A stretch of 64,000 nucleotides of DNA, taken from contig NZ_AWWI01000016.1 in the NCBI RefSeq assembly GCF_002760615.1, positions 62,001 through 126,000 on the forward strand. The letters run 5' to 3'. The translations under genes and the position numbers were made by a program. Below the pieces are notes generated by a model. That model was not told where the DNA came from and searched no databases. It saw only the letters and a list, made by a program, of their open reading frames with translations. The stretch comes from Puniceibacterium antarcticum (GTDB lineage Bacteria; Pseudomonadota; Alphaproteobacteria; Rhodobacterales; Rhodobacteraceae). How positions within the stretch are numbered: position 1 is the first letter of the stretch; each line of letters begins with the position of its first letter. This document shows, one piece after another, positions 44,881-53,780 of this stretch.

Positions 44881-44908
44881 AGCAGCCTCCCGTCGTATTT
44901 CATTGATT

Positions 44909-45697
44909 TCATTTTATCTTTGTGTCGCGCTGCAAACGGACCGAGATAAAGATCAGCACGATGGACATCAGCACGATCAGGCTTCCGATGGCGTTGATTT
45001 CGGGTGTGAGGCCCCGGCGCATGGTCGACCAGATGAACATTGGCAAAGTGTTGTCGCGGCCAGTCAGGAAAAAAGTCACCGGGATTTCATCAAATGACAG
45101 CGTGAAGGCCAGCATGGCCGCGCCGATCACCGCCGTCCTGATATTGGGCAGGGTGATCAGGAAAAATGTCTGCAATCCTGACGCGCCCAGATCCGCCGAT
45201 GCCTCCTGCAGGCTGGCGGGCAGGCGTTGCAAGCGGGCATAGACCTGCGTCACCACCACGGCGAGCAAGGCCGTGGCATGACCGATGATCACCGTCTCCA
45301 GACTAAGACGAAAGCCAAGCTGGCGGAACAGGATCAGCATGGAAATTCCGGTGATGATCCCCGGCAGGGCGATGGGCAGCAGGATCAGCTTGCGAAACAA
45401 CCCCTTGCCGGGAAAGTCGATCCGGTCAAGCGCGATGGCCGCGGGAATGCCGATCATCAGAGTGAGGGTCGTAGCACAGACAGCGACATAGAGGCTGTTG
45501 TAGAACGCCTTGATCAGCGCGCTATTGTCCGCCAACTTCTGATACCACTGCATCGTAAATCCGGTCATCGGCCAGGTGAGCGAGCGGGACTCATTGAAGC
45601 TGTAGGCGACCAGCACCGCAATGGGCAGATAAAGGAAAAGCAGGATCAGCGTGATGCCGACAACCCATGCCGCGCGCTCGTACTGCGGTCGGCTCAT
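44909..45697 (-). CDS. Polyamine-type ABC transporter permease (PotC/YdcV-like)
   Basis: A 262-residue permease with six hydrophobic helices (VVGITLILLFLYLPIAVLVA first) and an EAA loop LQEASADLGASGLQTFFLITLPN. Together with the following PotB-like protein it forms the channel. It overlaps the PotB-like gene by four bases. Substrate class inferred from binding protein and ALDH genes. Confidence 0.9.
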   Translation of the reverse strand: MSRPQYERAAWVVGITLILLFLYLPIAVLVAYSFNESRSLTWPMTGFTMQWYQKLADNSALIKAFYNSLYVAVCATTLTLMIGIPAAIALDRIDFPGKGLFRKLILLPIALPGIITGISMLILFRQLGFRLSLETVIIGHATALLAVVVTQVYARLQRLPASLQEASADLGASGLQTFFLITLPNIRTAVIGAAMLAFTLSFDEIPVTFFLTGRDNTLPMFIWSTMRRGLTPEINAIGSLIVLMSIVLIFISVRLQRDTKIK

Positions 45698-46557
45698 GCG
45701 AATTTCCCCTGTCCAAGACGCTCAAATCTCTCAGAGACAGTGATGATGGACAGCACGATCATCAGCATGATCAGCGCAAGCGCGGCACCGAGCGGCCAGT
45801 TGAGTGATGCACCGAACTGCGAGGCGATGACGTTGGCAATCATCTGACCGTCCGGTCCGCCCACAAGGAAAGGCGCGATAAAATCCCCAAAGGTCAGGCA
45901 GAAGGTCATGGTGAACCCTGCAACGATGCCGGGAATTGAAAGCGGCAGCGTCACGTTCAGGAAGGTTTGCACGCGCCCGATTCCCAGATCCGACGATGCT
46001 TCTTTCAGGCTGCGCGGGATCTTTTCCAGCACGGCGTAGATCGGCATCACCATGAAAGGGATGAACACATAGATCAGCGTCACGATCATCGCTGTCTGAT
46101 TGTAAAGGAAAACCGACGACGGTTCGGACGTGATGCCAGTGGACATCAGGAAGGAATTGAGAATCCCCGTCGTCCCCAGAATCGTCTTCCAAGTGTAGGC
46201 GCGTAGCAGATAGGACACCCAGAGCGGAGCGACCACGGCCATGTACAGCGCCAGCCGCAGGCTGGGAGTGCGTACCCGGAAGACAAGGAAATAGGCGTAG
46301 GGATAGGCGATGAGTGCCGCCCCGAGCGAGACAAAGAAAGCGATCTTGAGGGTGCGCAGGATGACCCGGAAATACTGTGGATCGGTGAAGATCAGCACGT
46401 AGTTTCCGAGCTGGAAATCAGGCACGAAGGTTGGGTAATTCTGGCTCCAGAAGCTATAGACCAGCAGGATCGCATAAGGCACGAACATGAAAAGGAAGGT
46501 CCACAGCAACGGCGGCGAGAGGACCAGCGCGCGTTTCAGGCGCAGTGCCCGCCTCAT
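45694..46557 (-). CDS. Polyamine-type ABC transporter permease (PotB/YdcU-like)
   Basis: A 287-residue permease with six membrane helices, starting LLWTFLFMFVPYAILLVYSFW, and the EAA loop LKEASSDLGIGRVQTFLNVTLP. It overlaps the ATPase gene by four bases and the PotC-like gene by four, so the transporter genes are tightly coupled. Confidence 0.9.
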   Translation of the reverse strand: MRRALRLKRALVLSPPLLWTFLFMFVPYAILLVYSFWSQNYPTFVPDFQLGNYVLIFTDPQYFRVILRTLKIAFFVSLGAALIAYPYAYFLVFRVRTPSLRLALYMAVVAPLWVSYLLRAYTWKTILGTTGILNSFLMSTGITSEPSSVFLYNQTAMIVTLIYVFIPFMVMPIYAVLEKIPRSLKEASSDLGIGRVQTFLNVTLPLSIPGIVAGFTMTFCLTFGDFIAPFLVGGPDGQMIANVIASQFGASLNWPLGAALALIMLMIVLSIITVSERFERLGQGKFA

Positions 46558-47630
46558 GCCGCGACCTCATCCGCCAGAATCATGATCTTGTCCGAATCAA
46601 CCTGCAGGCTGACCGCCTGTCCGATCTGCGGCAGGGCCGCGGTCCCCGACATCGGCAGATCAACCATGACCTGCCCTGCGCCAAGGTCGATCATCAGCCG
46701 AACACTTTGACCGTGATACAGGCTGTCGGCCACCTTGCCGCGCAGCGTATCAGGTCCCCCAACGTCTTCCCCGAACTGCACCAGCGCCTTTTCGGGGCGA
46801 AAGCCGAACAGCGCCTGCTGGCCCGGGCGCACGCCTGCGGGCGCGCTGAGGGATTGGCCAAAGCAATGCACCACCGGCCCCGTGACACCCGCCAAAACGC
46901 TCGAACGGAACTGGTTCGTCGAGCCGATGAAACCGGCGACATAGCCTGTTGCGGGGCGTTCATACAGGTCGACCGGGCTGCCCATTTGCACGATCTTTCC
47001 CCCCCGCATCACCACGATACGGTCGGACATGGTCAGCGCCTCGGTCTGATCATGGGTGACAAGGATAAATGTCAGCCCCATTTTTGTGTGCAGCGCCTTC
47101 AGTTCCATCTGCATCTGTTCGCGCAGATTGGCATCCAGCGCCGAAAGAGGTTCGTCCAGCAGCAGCACCTTGGGGCGGCGCACGATGGCCCGGGCGAGTG
47201 CGACGCGCTGCCGTTGACCACCAGACAGGGTATGCGGCGCGGCATCGAACCGGTCCTCAAGCCCGACCAGCGCCAAAGCCTCCAGAGCTTTTTCGCGAAC
47301 CTTGAGGCGCGGCAGACCGGCGACGCGCAGGCCATAGCCAACGTTCTTGCCCACCGACAGATGCGGGAAGAGGGCATAGTCCTGAAACACCATGTTCACC
47401 GCGCGTTTGTTGGGCGGCACATGGGTCACATCCTGCCCGTCCAGAACGATGCGCCCCTTTGTGGGCTCTTCGAACCCGCCGATCATCCGCAGCAGCGTTG
47501 ACTTGCCACAGCCCGACGGCCCCAGCAGGGTCACAAATTCGCCCTGCCTGACGTTCAGCGATATGTCATCCACTCCGGTCACGTGACCGAAGGTCTTTGT
47601 CAGGTTTTCGATCTCGATAATATTGCGCAT
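46554..47630 (-). CDS. potA: Polyamine-type ABC transporter ATP-binding protein (PotA-like)
   Basis: A 358-residue ABC ATPase: Walker [10 protein letters not shown], signature [13 protein letters not shown], Walker B LLLDEPLSALD, H-loop VTHDQTEAL, and a C-terminal TOBE domain. ATG at 47630 has GGAG 8 bases upstream, better than the GTG at 47636 which would be too close. A 70-base gap separates it from the binding-protein gene. Confidence 0.92.
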   Translation of the reverse strand: MRNIIEIENLTKTFGHVTGVDDISLNVRQGEFVTLLGPSGCGKSTLLRMIGGFEEPTKGRIVLDGQDVTHVPPNKRAVNMVFQDYALFPHLSVGKNVGYGLRVAGLPRLKVREKALEALALVGLEDRFDAAPHTLSGGQRQRVALARAIVRRPKVLLLDEPLSALDANLREQMQMELKALHTKMGLTFILVTHDQTEALTMSDRIVVMRGGKIVQMGSPVDLYERPATGYVAGFIGSTNQFRSSVLAGVTGPVVHCFGQSLSAPAGVRPGQQALFGFRPEKALVQFGEDVGGPDTLRGKVADSLYHGQSVRLMIDLGAGQVMVDLPMSGTAALPQIGQAVSLQVDSDKIMILADEVAA

Positions 47631-47700
47631 TTCCACGACTCCGCCGTCAGAGGAGGGGCCGCAGCGTGACCTGCGGACCCTTTTGCACGAAAAGAAGGAC

Positions 47701-48756
47701 TTACTGAGACTTCACTGCGTTCCAGGCATTGGTGTACACAGGCAGACGCGCGCCCAGGTTTTCCCAAAGTAGCAGGCTGTTCAGATAGTCGGGATCGTCC
47801 TGATGCAGAGCGGAAAATTCCTCGTCCGTCATGAACTCTTTTGCAGCGACCGGATTAGTAGAGGAATAGCCGTTTACCTTGAAAACGCCTTCCTGCCCCT
47901 TGGCGCTGATTGCCATGTTCAGGAACTGATAGGCACATTCCTCGTTCGGGGTGCCCGCGACGATCATGTTGCTGTCCATCCAGCCCTCGGCGCCTTCATC
48001 TGGAATGAACTCGACCACTTCGATGCCGTCAGCCGCCAGCAGGCCGGACTGATAGCCGCCCCATGTGTTCGAGATCCAGACTTCATCAGATTTATACAGA
48101 TCTACAAGTTCGCCTGCCGTGGCCCAGTATTTGCGCACCAGCGGGCGCTGCTCGATCAGCTTTTCCTCTGCGGCGGCAAGTTCGTCGTCAGAGAGGCTGT
48201 AGATGTTCATGTCACCATTCAGACGCGCAGCCACATAGAGCGCGCTCTTGTCATCCCACAGAGAAATCCTCCCCTTCAGCGCAGGGTCCCACAGCGCGTT
48301 GATTGAAGTTGGCGGCGTGTCGAATTTGTCCTTGCGATACATGAAGGGCACAGCACCCCAAGCGTAGGGAATGCCGTAAACCTCGCCATCCTTGAGAATG
48401 CCATCGGCGGTGCGGAACTGTTCATAGATGTCGTTAAATGCAGGCACACGCGAGATGTCGATGGGATCAACGAACCCTGCCTCGATCAGGGAATAGGTGG
48501 TGTCGATCGACGGCGTCACGATGTCGAATACCCCTCCGCCTGCCGCCAGTTTGGGAGCGAAATCGTCGTTTGATCCAACGTAAGTGGCCGACACTTCGCA
48601 GCCCGTGGCGGCGGTGAAAGGGGCGATCACGCTGGGGTCAGCATACCCTTCCCAAGTCAGGATATTCAGCTCACCGGCAAGGGCGCTTGAGGCGAGGGAG
48701 GTCGCGCACAGGGCCGTGAGGCTGGTGCGCGCCAGCAAGGTCAGTCTGTTTGTCAT
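47701..48756 (-). CDS. Polyamine-type ABC transporter substrate-binding protein (PotD/PotF/YdcS-like)
   Basis: A 351-residue periplasmic binding protein. A signal peptide of about 28 residues ends SSALAGE, and the mature start ELNILTWEGYADPSVI is typical of the PotD/PotF family; VFDIVTPSIDTTYSLIEAG and ITPYAWG-like VYGIPYAWGAVPFMY are further family elements. It should bind putrescine, spermidine or a related amine. Its ATG overlaps the stop of the AAA+ regulator by four bases, an unusually tight link between regulator and transporter. Confidence 0.9.
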   Translation of the reverse strand: MTNRLTLLARTSLTALCATSLASSALAGELNILTWEGYADPSVIAPFTAATGCEVSATYVGSNDDFAPKLAAGGGVFDIVTPSIDTTYSLIEAGFVDPIDISRVPAFNDIYEQFRTADGILKDGEVYGIPYAWGAVPFMYRKDKFDTPPTSINALWDPALKGRISLWDDKSALYVAARLNGDMNIYSLSDDELAAAEEKLIEQRPLVRKYWATAGELVDLYKSDEVWISNTWGGYQSGLLAADGIEVVEFIPDEGAEGWMDSNMIVAGTPNEECAYQFLNMAISAKGQEGVFKVNGYSSTNPVAAKEFMTDEEFSALHQDDPDYLNSLLLWENLGARLPVYTNAWNAVKSQ

Positions 48757-50183
48757 TGTTTTGTTTCTCCGCTGTTGGGTGTTCTGTTGGTGTCATCTAT
48801 ATTGGCGGCCACTGGATCGGCCGTCTTCCGCACGATGGTTCCGATATCCACGCCAAGCGCCTGCGCTGCCTTGCGTTTGCTGCCGTGGATGCGGATCGCG
48901 CGGTCAATCAGTGTTCGCTCGTAGCGGCGGACTTCTGATTTGAGGTCGTAGGTTGCTGAGACGGGTCCCGTGTCAGCCCCGGCGCGTTCTACGTCCGGGA
49001 TGTCGATGGGGGACAACAGATCCTCCATCAATTCTGCCATGTCGTCAGCTTCCTCCAGAAAGATCGCAAGCTTTTGCACGATGTTCAGAAGTTCGCGGAT
49101 ATTGCCCGGATAGCTGTAATCGCCCAGAATCTCACGCATCCCTAGCGAGATCAGTACAGGTGTCTTGCGGCGCTGGTTGATGGTCTGCAAAAAACGGCTG
49201 ATCAGGTAATCGGTCAGCGTCGGCATGTCGCGCAGCGGCGGTACGCGCAAAGGCACCACTGCCAGGCGGTAATAGAGATCGGCGCGAAAGGCGCGTTCGC
49301 GGATCATCTGGCGCAGATCGCGGTTGGTCGCAGCGATCACCCGCACATCCATCACACGCTGCGCCCCACCCGTCGGGCGGGTGACCAGCCCATCTTCGAG
49401 AAAGCGCAGAAGCAGCGCCTGCGCGCTCAGCGGAATCTCTGCCACCTCGTCCAGAAACAGCGTTCCGCCTTCGGATTGTTCGATCAGCCCGGGCATGCCG
49501 TCACCGCCGAACATGGCCTTTGCAAACAGCGCGTCAGAAGATGAGGCGCAGTTTGCCACGACAAAAGGCGCGTCGGCATCCGCCACTGTGCCGTGCAGAA
49601 ATTTGGCGATCTCGGTCTTGCCAACCCCGGATTCACCGGTGATCAAAATGCGCGCGCCCTGCTGCATCGCGCGCTCGCCGCGCGATAGAACCTTGTGCAA
49701 TTCGGGTGCAAGGCGCCGCTGGGTGACAAAGTCGGGTCTGGTCCGCTTTTCCGCCATGACGGGGCTGCGCGCCGGACTTTGCCCGCCCGCACGGTCCCGG
49801 CGGTAGTCAAGCGCGCTCAGATCGCGCAGCACGATCATGCGCACCGGCGCGGTTTCGCTCTGGCCCGGCATCTGCCGCAACACGGCAAGAATTTCGCGCC
49901 CATCGTCACGCTGCAACAGACAGTCAGCGCTGCGTTGATCGGCCACTGCGGCCAAGAGCGCCTCCCAGCCGCTCACTCCGGGGATAAGATCCGGCAGCTG
50001 CACCGCCTTTGACGGATCGAATCTCTGGCCAAGCTGGCGCTCTGCCTCCGACGTCATCTGCGTTATCTGTCCATCCGGAGACAGCAGCAGTAGGCCGTCG
50101 TCGAAGAGTTCCAGGCGCGCTGCGGCGTCCCGCCGGGCCTTTACCGAAAAAAGCGGATGTTCGGGCCAGATGCTGTGCTTCAT
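48753..50183 (-). CDS. TyrR-like AAA+ regulator lacking the sigma-54 contact loop
   Basis: A 476-residue enhancer-binding-type regulator: PAS-like N-terminus about residues 20-130, AAA+ domain about 155-390 with Walker A GESGVGKT (183-190) and Walker B TLFLDE (241-246), arginine-finger region ADLYYRLAVVPLRVPPLRD, and a Fis-type HTH at the end (GSKRKAAQALGVDIGTIVR). The loop that normally carries GAFTGA is missing: MFGGDGMPGLIEQSEGGTLFLDE is about 13 residues shorter than in sigma-54 activators. Like TyrR it probably works with the housekeeping sigma factor. ATG at 50183 overlaps the PAS gene stop (ATGA). Confidence 0.87.
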   Translation of the reverse strand: MKHSIWPEHPLFSVKARRDAAARLELFDDGLLLLSPDGQITQMTSEAERQLGQRFDPSKAVQLPDLIPGVSGWEALLAAVADQRSADCLLQRDDGREILAVLRQMPGQSETAPVRMIVLRDLSALDYRRDRAGGQSPARSPVMAEKRTRPDFVTQRRLAPELHKVLSRGERAMQQGARILITGESGVGKTEIAKFLHGTVADADAPFVVANCASSSDALFAKAMFGGDGMPGLIEQSEGGTLFLDEVAEIPLSAQALLLRFLEDGLVTRPTGGAQRVMDVRVIAATNRDLRQMIRERAFRADLYYRLAVVPLRVPPLRDMPTLTDYLISRFLQTINQRRKTPVLISLGMREILGDYSYPGNIRELLNIVQKLAIFLEEADDMAELMEDLLSPIDIPDVERAGADTGPVSATYDLKSEVRRYERTLIDRAIRIHGSKRKAAQALGVDIGTIVRKTADPVAANIDDTNRTPNSGETKQ

Positions 50184-51028
50184 GACGCGCCTGCTTTGAT
50201 CGGGTCCGGGAGGATCATGACAATGCAGCCGGTGCCACCAGGTGTCTCGCGCGGGGCAAACTGCCATAGGCTCGACACTTCTGCGTTGTAAAGCCGTTCG
50301 GTGATCGGGATGGCCAAAGCCCGCACCTTGCGCATGGCCCGCAGCACATCGGCCTGCAGTGCATCGTTTTGAAGCACTGACTCGAGCGACTGCCCGACAA
50401 ATGCCTCTGCGTTACCGCGCAGCCAGGCTGCTCCGGCGTCATTTACTGTCTCAATCACGCCGACAGCATCGACGGCGATAAAGGGGGTCGGAATGGCTGA
50501 AATCATGCACGTGAGGGCTACCAGCTGCATTTCTAACGCCAGCTCGCGACGCCGGTGTTTGGCAACATTGCGCACCGTTCCAAACATCCGGTAAAGCGTT
50601 CCTTCGGCGATATGCGCGCGGACGTCATTTTCGACATAGATCTCGACCCCGTCATAACCCCGGTCCAGCGCCGGGGCCGCATCGACCTCGAATCCATTGG
50701 CAATAAGGGTGCGCACGAAATCCCGATTGCTGGCGTTTTCTGGAAAGATCTCGTTCACGGGACGATCATTCATGCTCTGCCCTGCAGGCAGATGATACAA
50801 CCGCTCCATTGCGGGATTGCAGAGCCGCCAGACCGGATCGTTGTCAAATATCTGGCGCATCACCGCTTCATCGGACGCCGTAAGATCGACTGGCGTCCTG
50901 AACTCCATGCACCAACAGGCATCGTTTGACGCGCCCAGCATCCCGTGCAGAACGTCGACATCCGAAAACCTGCGGGCATCGCCATCGCTTGGTTGAAGGT
51001 TTGAAAGAGGGGGCAATGTTTCAGTCAT
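50180..51028 (-). CDS. PAS-domain protein heading the polyamine operon
   Basis: A 282-residue soluble protein with two PAS-like regions: about 35-140 (WRLCNPAMERLYHLPAGQ, VNEIFPEN) and about 165-275 (AIPTPFIAVDAVGVIETVNDAGAAWL-type segment, SLESVLQND). There is no kinase, cyclase or DNA-binding domain, so it is likely a sensory partner of the AAA+ regulator encoded next in the operon (inference). ATG has AATGTTTCAGTC upstream with a GGGGG run further up. It is the first gene of the long leftward operon. Confidence 0.78.
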   Translation of the reverse strand: MTETLPPLSNLQPSDGDARRFSDVDVLHGMLGASNDACWCMEFRTPVDLTASDEAVMRQIFDNDPVWRLCNPAMERLYHLPAGQSMNDRPVNEIFPENASNRDFVRTLIANGFEVDAAPALDRGYDGVEIYVENDVRAHIAEGTLYRMFGTVRNVAKHRRRELALEMQLVALTCMISAIPTPFIAVDAVGVIETVNDAGAAWLRGNAEAFVGQSLESVLQNDALQADVLRAMRKVRALAIPITERLYNAEVSSLWQFAPRETPGGTGCIVMILPDPIKAGAS

Positions 51029-51048
51029 GATCGAATGCTGATATTCCG

Positions 51049-51088
51049 CATCGCATGATGCAATAATTAACTATGCTGCACGCATAGT
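51049..51088. promoter_or_regulatory. Two inverted repeats upstream of the PAS-regulator operon
   Basis: GCATC (51049-51053) with GATGC (51058-51062), and CTATGC (51072-51077) with GCATAG (51083-51088), the latter with a 5-base spacer. They lie 21-60 bases before the PAS gene start and are candidates for operators of the TyrR-like regulator. Confidence 0.4.
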
Positions 51089-51945
51089 ACACGTTTATTG
51101 AGGGTATGCGGCGCCCAAGCAATGTGCATTTGCATCACGCTGTGACGGAAATGATTGAAGTTCGGAAGCGGTGCAGTCGACGAACGGACTCAAGAGGTGA
51201 TCCCACGTCAACCATCCACGCGTCAAACCCACCGGGTCGCCCCTTTGGGTCTTCATTAGGTGTGAGTGATTTTCTAGACCGAAAGCAGCTGCACGATGCT
51301 GGGTTGGCCAGGCATTGGGCCAGGCTTACAATATTAAGTACCAGCAGCTTGATTGGCCCGATGGCAGCAGCGCATCCATACGCGGCTGGCGTGTCACGGG
51401 TTTTGGAGACGAGCCGAAAGATTTGCGCGCCGCCTCTCTGAAAAGCGCGGACGCGCTCAGAGCCGATTGTTTCCAAGTCGGACCGCGACACAACCAAAGT
51501 GAGAGTGAAGTTAAGCACAGCCCGGTGAGCAGAAATGTCTGTGCGGCAGGGACTGAACGTGCACGTTATGTCGATTCTAACCTCAGGGAATGACCCGGCC
51601 AAACGGGAGAGATGAAAGACCTTAAGATCGCGTCTACCTGTCTCAAGACGCTTGTGGGAGGTAGATGAGGGAGAAGGCGCGTTTGACGTTGTTTGTGACC
51701 TAGCTCCGGGGGGGCGAGAGACGTTGAGGCGAAGCGGAAGTTCGCTTTCATTGATGCGCGTATCGGGTTGAAATCGAAGTGGGCGGCCATCTCCTTGACC
51801 TCGCGATAGATCCTGTCTGAACGGCTGATTTTTTCGTCATTTTTATAGCGCCTTGAAAAAAAACCGACGGGCGCGCGAAGACCTTTTGTTCCTGTATCTA
51901 TTTTGACGAAACAGAAAATGCATTGCGCATAATTTTGAATGATGC

Positions 51946-51957
51946 TCTGTATACAGA
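51946..51957. promoter_or_regulatory. 12-bp perfect palindrome upstream of the TPP enzyme
   Basis: TCTGTATACAGA is fully self-complementary, 70 bases before the ATG at 52028, in an AT-rich setting. Its TGTATACA core is like operators of GntR (FCD)-type regulators. No regulator gene for it is in the window. Confidence 0.45.
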
Positions 51958-52027
51958 ATAAAACACAGTATTGCGTATCGATCGGATCGTCTCCGTTCGG
52001 GGCGACAGCCGCAGGGATAGACAGAAG

Positions 52028-53731
52028 ATGAACGAGCAGACGGGGAACGCACAGAACGGTGCACAGGCAATGGTGCGCATGCTGGAGGCGCATGGCGTGA
52101 AGCACATCTTTGGCCTATGCGGTGACACGACGTTGCCGTTCTACGATGCCATGCGGGAGCTGAACCACGGCATGACCCATGTGCTGACCCGCGATGAACG
52201 CAGCGCCACCTATATGGCCGATGGTTATTCCCGTGTCACCGGCCGCGTCGGCGTGGCCGAAGGGCCGTCGGGGGGCGGTGCCACCTATATCCTGCCGGGA
52301 CTGATTGAGGCTTCGGAAAGCTCTTATGCCGTGCTGGGCATCACGACAGATGTCTCTGTTGCCTCCTATGGGCGTTACCCGCTGACTGAGGTGGATCAGG
52401 AGGCGCTGATGCGGCCCCTGACCAAGTGGAACACCGTGATCCGCCGTGCCGATCACATTCCTCGCATGGTGCGGCAGGCGTTCCGCGCCATGACAACCGG
52501 TCGCTCGGGGGCGGCGCACCTGGGGCTGCCCTACGACATTCAGTATGACGCGGTACCCGAGGCCGATATCTGGGCTGATCCCTCTTTCTCAAGTTACCCT
52601 GCCTATCGTATGGGACCGGATGATAGCGCGATCCGTGCGGCGGCGGATGCCATCCTGTCGGCCAAACAGGCGATCATCGTCTGCGGTGGCGGTGTGGTCA
52701 TTTCCTGCGCGATGGACGAACTTGACCGGCTGGCGACACGGCTTGATATTCCGGTCGCGACCTCTATTTCAGGCCAGGGGTCCTTGGCGGAAACCCATCC
52801 AAACTGCGTCGGTGTCGTAGGCTCTAACGGTGGTACGGACGAGACGTGGGAGGCGATGGCGAACGCTGACCTCGTGATCTTCATGGGGTGCCGTGCCGGG
52901 TCCACGACAACGTCACGATGGGAGGCGCCAACGGCGGGCACGCGCGTTGTGCAGTTCGACGTGGATCCCATGGTTTTGGGCGCTGTCTATCAGATCGAAG
53001 TTGGCGTTCCGGGTGATCTGAAACTGTCCTTGGCGGCGCTGAATGCCGAGCTGGACCGGCGTGGACAGGGGAAAGAAAGTTTTGGCGGGGCGGCAGCTGT
53101 GGCCGATATTCGCAAGCGCAAGTTCGACCGTTTCGCGGAACTGGCAGACAGCAACGAGGCGCCCATTCGTCCCGAACGCATCATCGCCACGCTGCAGAAG
53201 GTGCTGCCCGAGGATGCAACGGTCGTGTCCGATCCCGGTACATCCTGCCCATACTTTTCGGCGTATTACACTCTGCCGAAGGCGGGTCGGCATTTCATCA
53301 CCAACCGAGCGCATGGCGCGTTGGGATATTCAATGTCAGCCTCTCTGGGTGCTTGGTTCGGTCGGCCAGACTCCAAGGTTGTCGCGATGATGGGCGATGG
53401 ATCCTTCGGCTTTACCGTGGGTGAGCTTGAGACCGTCACGCGCTGCCGCGCGCCGATCACCTATATCGTCTTTTCCAATTCCAATTTCGGCTGGATCAAG
53501 GCGAGCCAGCATGACGATTGCGATCAGCGCTATTACAACGTGGAATTCAACCGGACCGATCAGGCGGCGGTCGCTGCGGCTTATGGCGTCAAATCATGGA
53601 AAGTTGAGGACCCGGACAAGCTTGAAGCGGTCCTGCGCGAGGCGATTGCCCATGACGGGCCGACGCTGGTCGATATCATCTGCCAGCCGCTGGAAGAAGC
53701 CCGCGCACCAGTGCGGCGCTGGATGGGCTGA
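52028..53731 (+). CDS. Thiamine-diphosphate-dependent enzyme (acetolactate synthase-like)
   Basis: A 567-residue TPP enzyme with the three usual domains: N-terminal PYR domain (MVRMLEAHGVKHIFGLCGDT, catalytic Glu in AEGPSGGGATY-type region not assigned), central domain, and C-terminal PP domain with MMGDGSFGFTVGELETV and NSNFGW that bind Mg-TPP. It could be a decarboxylase, a carboligase or a sulfoacetaldehyde-acetyltransferase-like enzyme; sequence alone does not decide. ATG at 52028 (MNEQTGNAQNGAQAM) is preferred to the frame opening at 51971. It is followed after 49 bases by a TctC transporter gene, so it probably acts on the imported acid. Confidence 0.85.
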   Translation: MNEQTGNAQNGAQAMVRMLEAHGVKHIFGLCGDTTLPFYDAMRELNHGMTHVLTRDERSATYMADGYSRVTGRVGVAEGPSGGGATYILPGLIEASESSYAVLGITTDVSVASYGRYPLTEVDQEALMRPLTKWNTVIRRADHIPRMVRQAFRAMTTGRSGAAHLGLPYDIQYDAVPEADIWADPSFSSYPAYRMGPDDSAIRAAADAILSAKQAIIVCGGGVVISCAMDELDRLATRLDIPVATSISGQGSLAETHPNCVGVVGSNGGTDETWEAMANADLVIFMGCRAGSTTTSRWEAPTAGTRVVQFDVDPMVLGAVYQIEVGVPGDLKLSLAALNAELDRRGQGKESFGGAAAVADIRKRKFDRFAELADSNEAPIRPERIIATLQKVLPEDATVVSDPGTSCPYFSAYYTLPKAGRHFITNRAHGALGYSMSASLGAWFGRPDSKVVAMMGDGSFGFTVGELETVTRCRAPITYIVFSNSNFGWIKASQHDDCDQRYYNVEFNRTDQAAVAAAYGVKSWKVEDPDKLEAVLREAIAHDGPTLVDIICQPLEEARAPVRRWMG

Positions 53732-53780
53732 CGTCCCACGAAAGATAAAACAAAAAAACAACAACAAGGAGTTCAAGGAT

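Larger units (their letters stand above)
51029..52027. other. Gene-poor 999-base divergent region
   Basis: Upstream of the PAS gene are inverted repeats at 51049-51062 and 51072-51088. Upstream of the TPP enzyme are AT-rich promoter sequence and the palindrome at 51946-51957. In between, about 51110-51830, open frames of 90-180 codons exist on both strands, but none has family resemblance, a ribosome-binding site or natural composition; the segment may be a decayed gene. Confidence 0.5.

Noticed and set aside
51135-51602. Open frame of 155 codons on the minus strand
   Set aside because: No ribosome-binding site, odd composition and no recognisable domain; overlaps other equally weak frames.
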